Part shown: positions 60,472-64,000 of the stretch, piece by piece
Numbering within the stretch: the first letter of the stretch is position 1
Layout: each line of letters starts with the position of its first letter
Assembly: GCF_036898465.1 (NCBI RefSeq)
Contig: NZ_JARUMJ010000001.1
Span: forward strand, 744,001-808,000
DNA from: Streptomyces sp. B21-105
Lineage (GTDB): Bacteria > Actinomycetota > Actinomycetes > Streptomycetales > Streptomycetaceae
Length of the DNA: 64,000 bases
Reading direction: 5' to 3'
Notes under the pieces: model-generated
Databases searched by the model: none
Told to the model about the DNA's origin: nothing
Seen by the model: only the letters and a program-made list of their open reading frames with translations
Made by a program: the position numbers and the translations under genes

Positions 60472-60552
60472 TCAACGGGCCGGACAGCACGCGCTCGCGG
60501 TACGGCCCAGGTCGACATGGGCCCGTCCGTGCAGAAGGAGTTCCTCAGGCAT
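60472..60552 (-). CDS. Cysteine-containing leader peptide (HxDLxR type)
   Basis: 26 residues from ATG 60552 to TGA at 60472: MPEELLLHG, then RAHVDLGRTASA, then CCPAR. The middle part matches the pattern of the short actinobacterial leader peptides (RxHxDLxRxxSAxC) that precede sulfur and cysteine genes; I recall this from annotated Streptomyces genomes. Two adjacent cysteine codons (TGC TGT) come just before the end, as needed for a cysteine-dependent attenuator in which slow ribosomes change mRNA folding. It is 44 bases before the flavin reductase start. Confidence 0.75.
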   Translation of the reverse strand: MPEELLLHGRAHVDLGRTASACCPAR

Positions 60553-60634
60553 GGGGCCAGGCTGACGAGGTGCGAGGGTCGCAGTCAAGTGCGTTCCGGC
60601 ATCTGGGAGATGCCTCACCGTCCCCGCGCAGCGG

Positions 60635-61048
60635 TCACACCGCTTCCCCCAGGGCCGCGATGACGTCGGCCTTTCGGGGCTGACCGGCGGCACGCCGGAC
60701 GATCCGGCCGTCGGCGTCGAGCACCAGGACCGTCGGCGTCTTGAGGATGTCGAGTTCGCGCACGAGGTCGAGGTGCGCCTCGGCGTCGATCTCGATGTGG
60801 GCGACCCCGGGGACCGCCGCCGCCACCTCGCCCAGGATCCGGCGGGTGGCCCGGCAGGGCGCACAGAACGCGCTCGAGAACTGTACGAGCGTGGCGCGTT
60901 CGCCGAGTTCCCCGCCGAGGCGGTCCGCTTCGATCCGCCTGCCGTCGTCGCGCCCGCGCACCCGTACTCTCCCGCTCCGCCGCCGCTGCAGCACTCCGAA
61001 GGCGCTCGCCGCCGCGAGCACCGCCACGCACACCATCAGTCCGGTCAT
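60635..61048 (-). CDS. Membrane-anchored thioredoxin-like protein
   Basis: 137 residues from ATG 61048 with GGAG upstream. An N-terminal membrane segment (2-20) is followed by the thioredoxin fold: ATLVQFSSAFCAPCRATRRI with the CAPC redox pair Cys62 and Cys65, the cis-proline region LKTPTVLVLDADGRI. Family knowledge: such proteins reduce disulfides outside or at the membrane. It is divergent from a DUF4395 gene that has its own CxxC, a common pairing in actinobacteria, so the two probably pass electrons to each other. Confidence 0.85.
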   Translation of the reverse strand: MTGLMVCVAVLAAASAFGVLQRRRSGRVRVRGRDDGRRIEADRLGGELGERATLVQFSSAFCAPCRATRRILGEVAAAVPGVAHIEIDAEAHLDLVRELDILKTPTVLVLDADGRIVRRAAGQPRKADVIAALGEAV

Positions 61049-61123
61049 CTGCCGCTCCAGCGTTCACGAGACTGCAAAGATTCCCGAGCCCAGGAATCGC
61101 CGCCGATGCGGAATGCTTGATTC

Positions 61124-61540
61124 ATGGACATCGACGCGAGGGGCCCGCGCTTCGGGGCCGCCGTGACGACCGTAGTGCTCGCGGTCGTTGTGATCACCGG
61201 GAACGTCTGGCTGCTGGCCTGGCAGACGCTGGCGTTCGCGCTCGGCGCGGCGGGCGGGCCGGGGCGCTCGCCGTACGGCTGGGTGTTCCGCAGGGTCGCT
61301 CGTCCCCGGATCGGGCCGCCCACGGAGTTCGAGGCGCCGGAGCCGCCGCGGTTCGCCCAGACGGTGGGGCTCGTGTTCTCCTGCGTCGGCCTGGCCGGAT
61401 TCGCCCTGGGGTCGCACTGGCTCGGTCTCACCGCGGCAGGCGCGGCTCTCGCGGCCGCGTTCCTCAATGCCGTGTTCGGGTACTGCCTCGGATGCGAGAT
61501 GTACCTGCTCGCACGGCGGGTTGCGGTGCGGGCGGAGTGA
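61124..61540 (+). CDS. DUF4395 membrane protein
   Basis: 138 residues from ATG 61124. Two pairs of membrane segments (about 12-42 and 80-118) and a CxxC pair, Cys121 and Cys124 (FGYCLGCEMYLL), at the membrane edge. The middle has a conserved-looking FRRVARPRIGPPTEFEAPEP loop. Family knowledge: DUF4395 proteins are found next to thioredoxin-like proteins and may shuttle electrons across the membrane. The neighbouring gene on the other strand is one such thioredoxin. Confidence 0.87.
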   Translation: MDIDARGPRFGAAVTTVVLAVVVITGNVWLLAWQTLAFALGAAGGPGRSPYGWVFRRVARPRIGPPTEFEAPEPPRFAQTVGLVFSCVGLAGFALGSHWLGLTAAGAALAAAFLNAVFGYCLGCEMYLLARRVAVRAE

Positions 61541-61740
61541 AGACGGACCCAGGCGGGTCACAAAAGGCCCGAGACGGGTCAAAGGGGTTGACGTGACGAG
61601 GATCTCGCCGTTCCCGGGCACCAGGGCTGGCTCCCCGGCCGTTCTTGGGGCACGATCTGCGAGATGCCGCAAACCTACGGCAGCGTAACTTTGCCGTCGG
61701 ATGTCTCCCCGGCAGAGAGAAGGAAGGGTTCGCCCCGCCC

Positions 61741-62469
61741 ATGGCAGAGCTTGTCTACCGCCCCGTCGTCGGCCTCGCCCAGACGCTGTTCAAGGTCTGG
61801 GACCTCAAGATCGACTGCAAGGGGTCGGAAAACATCCCGCGCTCGGGTGGCGCCGTGCTGGTGAGCAATCACATCAGCTACCTCGACTTCATCTTCGACG
61901 GGATGGCCGCCCTCCCGCAGAAACGCCTCGTTCGCTTCATGGCGAAGGAGTCCGTCTTCCGCCACAAGATCTCCGGCCCGCTGATGCGCGGCATGAAGCA
62001 CATCCCGGTGGACCGCAACCAGGGCGAGACGGCGTACCAGCACGCGCTGGACTCGCTGCGTTCCGGCGAGATCGTCGGGGTCTTCCCCGAGGCGACCATC
62101 TCCCAGTCGTTCACGCTGAAGAGCTTCAAGTCCGGCGCGGCCCGGATGGCCCAGGAGGCGGGCGTACCGCTGATCCCGGTGGCCCTTTGGGGTACGCAGC
62201 GGCTCTGGACCAAGGGCCACCCGCGCAACTTCAAGCGCAGCCACACTCCGATCACCATCCGCGTCGGCGAGGCCATCGAGGCCTCACGCGACAAGTACGC
62301 GGGCGCCATCACCCGTCAGCTGCGCGAGCGCGTCCAGGAGTTGCTGGAGGCCGCTCAGCGCGCCTACCCGGTACGCCCCAAGGACGCGCACGACACCTGG
62401 TGGATGCCGGCCCATCTGGGCGGGACCGCGCCCACTCCGGAGCAGGTGCGCGCGGCCGAGGCGCGCTGA
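61741..62469 (+). CDS. 1-acyl-sn-glycerol-3-phosphate acyltransferase (PlsC family)
   Basis: 242 residues from ATG 61741, with AAGGAAGGG some 13 bases upstream. Acyltransferase motif I is VSNHISYLDF with His44 and Asp49 (HX4D). Motif III is VGVFPEATIS with Glu117. RFMAKESVFRHKISGPLMRG and IPVALWGTQRLW are motifs II and IV. Family knowledge: the enzyme makes phosphatidic acid from lysophosphatidic acid and acyl donor at the inner face of the membrane. Streptomyces have several paralogues. Ends at a hairpin shared with the transglutaminase-like gene. Confidence 0.9.
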   Translation: MAELVYRPVVGLAQTLFKVWDLKIDCKGSENIPRSGGAVLVSNHISYLDFIFDGMAALPQKRLVRFMAKESVFRHKISGPLMRGMKHIPVDRNQGETAYQHALDSLRSGEIVGVFPEATISQSFTLKSFKSGAARMAQEAGVPLIPVALWGTQRLWTKGHPRNFKRSHTPITIRVGEAIEASRDKYAGAITRQLRERVQELLEAAQRAYPVRPKDAHDTWWMPAHLGGTAPTPEQVRAAEAR

Positions 62470-62523
62470 GGCCCGCCCCGCCCTGATTCGGCGCCGCTCT
62501 TCGGCGCCCTTCTTCGACGTCGA

Positions 62524-62541
62524 CCCTCTCCGCGGAGAGGG
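62524..62541. terminator. Palindromic hairpin between convergent genes
   Basis: CCCTCTCCGCGGAGAGGG is a perfect 18-base palindrome; it folds as a seven-base stem with a CGCG loop, and GTCG/CGAC outside lengthen the stem after one mismatch. It lies midway between the convergent plsC-type and transglutaminase-like genes. Confidence 0.6.
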
Positions 62542-62596
62542 CCGACGCGTTTTCCGGGAGTGAACCAAAGTGCGCCGTGGCGCGCGCCGACGGGGC

Positions 62597-63199
62597 TCAC
62601 AGCGCGGCGGGCAGGTTCTTCCACAGCCGCGGCCGGTCGGCAGCGCTGCGCAGCGCTTCGAGGACGCCGGGATGCGGCGCGGCGTAGAGGCCGGGGTAGT
62701 CCACCTCGCCGACGTCGGCGTCGGGGACGAAGGCCAGCCGTTCGCCGTCCAGGGAGAACCGCGCGTCCACGCCCGGTTTGTTGCCCCGCGGGTCCTGGCG
62801 GTGCCACGCCCCGCGGAAGCGCACCGCGACGAGTCCGTGCAGGACGTGCCCGCCATCCCCGTCGCCCTCGTCGCGCGCCAGCTGCTGATAGCACAGCGCG
62901 GTCGGGATGTCCTCGGCCCGCAGCAGCGCGGCCAGCGCGTGGGCCTTGGCGTAGCAGATGCCCGTCCGCTGCTCCAGGACGTCCGAGGCGCGCCAGGTCA
63001 CCCGCGGGTCTTCGGCGTCCTGCGAGTGGGGGACGGCGTCGCGCACGAACTCAAAAGCCAGTCGTGCATAGGAATACGAGTCCTCGGCTTCCCGCGCGAG
63101 GCGTCCGGCGGTGGCCCGCACCACCGGGTGGCCGTGGTCGATGACCTCGTCGGCAGCCAGATAGGCGGACAGGTCGGGGTTCTCCTGGATCAGCTCCAT
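62597..63199 (-). CDS. Transglutaminase-like cysteine peptidase-fold protein
   Basis: 200 residues if ATG 63199 is used; a GTG upstream at 63226 would put the -10 box inside the gene and is less likely. Catalytic triad of the transglutaminase-like fold: Cys82 in QRTGICYAKAHALAALLRAE, His121 in GGHVLHGLVAVR and Asp136 in WHRQDPRGN. Helical N-terminal part. Cytoplasmic. Family knowledge: bacterial members are mostly peptidases or amidases of unknown target. The promoter just upstream suggests a leaderless mRNA. Confidence 0.82.
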   Translation of the reverse strand: MELIQENPDLSAYLAADEVIDHGHPVVRATAGRLAREAEDSYSYARLAFEFVRDAVPHSQDAEDPRVTWRASDVLEQRTGICYAKAHALAALLRAEDIPTALCYQQLARDEGDGDGGHVLHGLVAVRFRGAWHRQDPRGNKPGVDARFSLDGERLAFVPDADVGEVDYPGLYAAPHPGVLEALRSAADRPRLWKNLPAAL

Positions 63200-63207
63200 G
63201 GCGGGAG

Positions 63208-63237
63208 AGCATAGGAAAACGATCACCTGAACGTCAA
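63208..63237 (-). promoter_or_regulatory. Sigma-70-type promoter giving a leaderless transcript
   Basis: On the minus strand TTGACG (63237-63232), an 18-base spacer and TATGCT (63213-63208) form a good housekeeping-type promoter. The ATG at 63199 begins nine bases after the -10 box, so transcription would start at or within two or three bases of the start codon. Confidence 0.6.
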
Positions 63238-63245
63238 TGAGTTTT

Positions 63246-63265
63246 CATAGGATCGCATACCTATG
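63246..63265. promoter_or_regulatory. Inverted repeat upstream of the transglutaminase-like promoter
   Basis: CATAGG and CCTATG are perfect arms eight bases apart (20 bases in total). The site lies just upstream of the -35 box, a position suited to an activator, and a third CATAGG half-site overlaps the -10 box at 63210-63215. The regulator is unknown. Confidence 0.45.
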
Positions 63266-63311
63266 CAGAAATTCCGACGCCCTGGCGCCCTGGCGCTCGA
63301 TGCAAGAGGCC

Positions 63312-64000
63312 CTACCGGGCCATCTCCTCCTTGAGTGCGGCGACGAACGCGTCCACGTCCTCCTCGGTCGTGTCGAACGCGCACATCCACCGCACGTCGC
63401 CCGCCGCCTCGTCCCAGAAGTAGAACCGGAACTTCTTCTGCAGCCGCTCGCTCACGTCGTGCGGAAGCCGTGCGAAGACGCCGTTGGACTGCACCGGGTA
63501 AAGGATCTCCACACCGTGCACGGCCCGCACGCCCTCGGCGAGGCGCTGCGCCATCTCGTTGGCGTGGCGTGCGTTGCGCAGCCACAGGTCCTTGGCGAGC
63601 AGCGCCTCCAACTGCACCGACACGAAGCGCATCTTGGAGGCGAGCTGCATGGACAGCTTGCGCAGGTGCTTCATACGGCGCACGGCGTCCGGGTCGATGA
63701 CCACGACGGCCTCGCCGAACAGCGCGCCGTTCTTGGTGCCGCCCAGGGACAGGATGTCCACGCCGACCGCGTTGGTGAACGTCCGCATCGGGACGTCCAG
63801 GGAGGCGGCCGCGTTGGCTATCCGGGAGCCGTCGAGGTGGACCTTCATGCCGTGCTCGTGGGCGTGGTCGCAGATCGCGCGGATCTCGTCGGGCGTGTAG
63901 AGCGTGCCGAGTTCCGTGCTCTGGGTGATCGAGACGACCTGCGGCATCGCCCGGTGCTCGTCCTCCCATCCCCAGGCCTGCCGGTCGATCAGCTCGGGCG
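63312..64000 (-). CDS. Low-specificity L-threonine aldolase, 5' end cut by window edge
   Basis: 229 codons are visible, from the window's right edge to the stop at 63312; the ATG at 63947 is internal (upstream codons read ELIDRQAWGWEDEHRAMPQV). PLP fold type I: the Schiff-base lysine is in ILSLGGTKNGALFGEAVVVI, and HLDGSRIANAAASL holds the aspartate for the pyridine nitrogen. Family knowledge: the enzyme splits L-threonine or allo-threonine to glycine and acetaldehyde (beta-eliminating lyase family). The N-terminal third is outside the window. Confidence 0.88.
   Translation of the reverse strand, partial: PELIDRQAWGWEDEHRAMPQVVSITQSTELGTLYTPDEIRAICDHAHEHGMKVHLDGSRIANAAASLDVPMRTFTNAVGVDILSLGGTKNGALFGEAVVVIDPDAVRRMKHLRKLSMQLASKMRFVSVQLEALLAKDLWLRNARHANEMAQRLAEGVRAVHGVEILYPVQSNGVFARLPHDVSERLQKKFRFYFWDEAAGDVRWMCAFDTTEEDVDAFVAALKEEMAR

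Noticed and set aside
1..64000. tRNA genes, CRISPR arrays, insertion sequences, prophage, attachment sites
   Set aside because: I looked for T-loop words, spaced direct repeats of 25-40 bases, transposase motifs and integrases and found none.

Overview
The window reads as a chromosomal segment of a Streptomyces (or a very close actinomycete). The DNA is very GC-rich, codons strongly favour G/C in third position, and the families are typical of that genus: a PAS-GAF-SpoIIE-HATPase phosphatase, a TerD protein, a mycothiol-dependent isomerase relative, a deazaflavin (F420)-type nitroreductase, DUF6332-like and Rv1733c-like membrane proteins, ROK and LacI sugar regulators, and a type III polyketide synthase. 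I see no tRNA, rRNA, CRISPR array, insertion sequence or prophage. The species cannot be named from the sequence.

Layout. 1-9.7 kb is the most accessory-like stretch. It holds a secreted GH30 glycosidase (cut by the left edge) divergent from a secreted metallopeptidase, a methyltransferase, the SpoIIE-type phosphatase, a lone type III PKS, and a decayed patch with a broken TetR gene and no confident CDS from 8.8 to 9.7 kb. 9.7-22.6 kb has a NUDIX gene after lnt, a 22-bp minisatellite, an O-antigen-ligase-like membrane protein, a PH-like membrane protein, a glutamate-racemase relative divergent from an HpnB-like glycosyltransferase, a double TerD protein, a MOSC protein, and a beta-helix/AAA+ fusion. 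22.6-36 kb has a membrane-anchored serine hydrolase, a DeoR regulator, a cysteine-synthase-like PLP enzyme with an unusual 5' leader, an RsbW-like ATPase, an ABC-ATPase remnant, a HIBADH-like dehydrogenase, a ROK regulator, AlkB, an RlmG-like methyltransferase and a repeat-bearing surface protein.

36-50 kb has htpG (broken by one base in this sequence), membrane and lipoprotein genes, a MarR/MFS divergent pair, a NarL-type two-component system, a TetR/nitroreductase divergent pair with clear operators, a geranylgeranyl-reductase-family flavoprotein and an M20 dipeptidase. 50-64 kb has a TmrB-like/NUDIX fusion, a ROK sugar kinase divergent from a LacI regulator with a perfect palindrome between them, an aldolase-fold enzyme, a secreted endonuclease/phosphatase-fold protein, the etfB-etfA operon, a flavin reductase with a cysteine-rich leader peptide, a thioredoxin/DUF4395 divergent pair, a PlsC acyltransferase, a transglutaminase-like protein with an apparently leaderless mRNA, and a threonine aldolase cut by the right edge.

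Two themes cross the window. First, many genes form divergent regulator/target pairs with readable palindromes (LacI/ROK, TetR/nitroreductase, MarR/MFS). Second, several short tandem duplications lie at gene ends and starts, and two genes carry small indels in simple-sequence runs (htpG and the ABC ATPase), which suggests active replication slippage or, for the indels, possible sequencing error.
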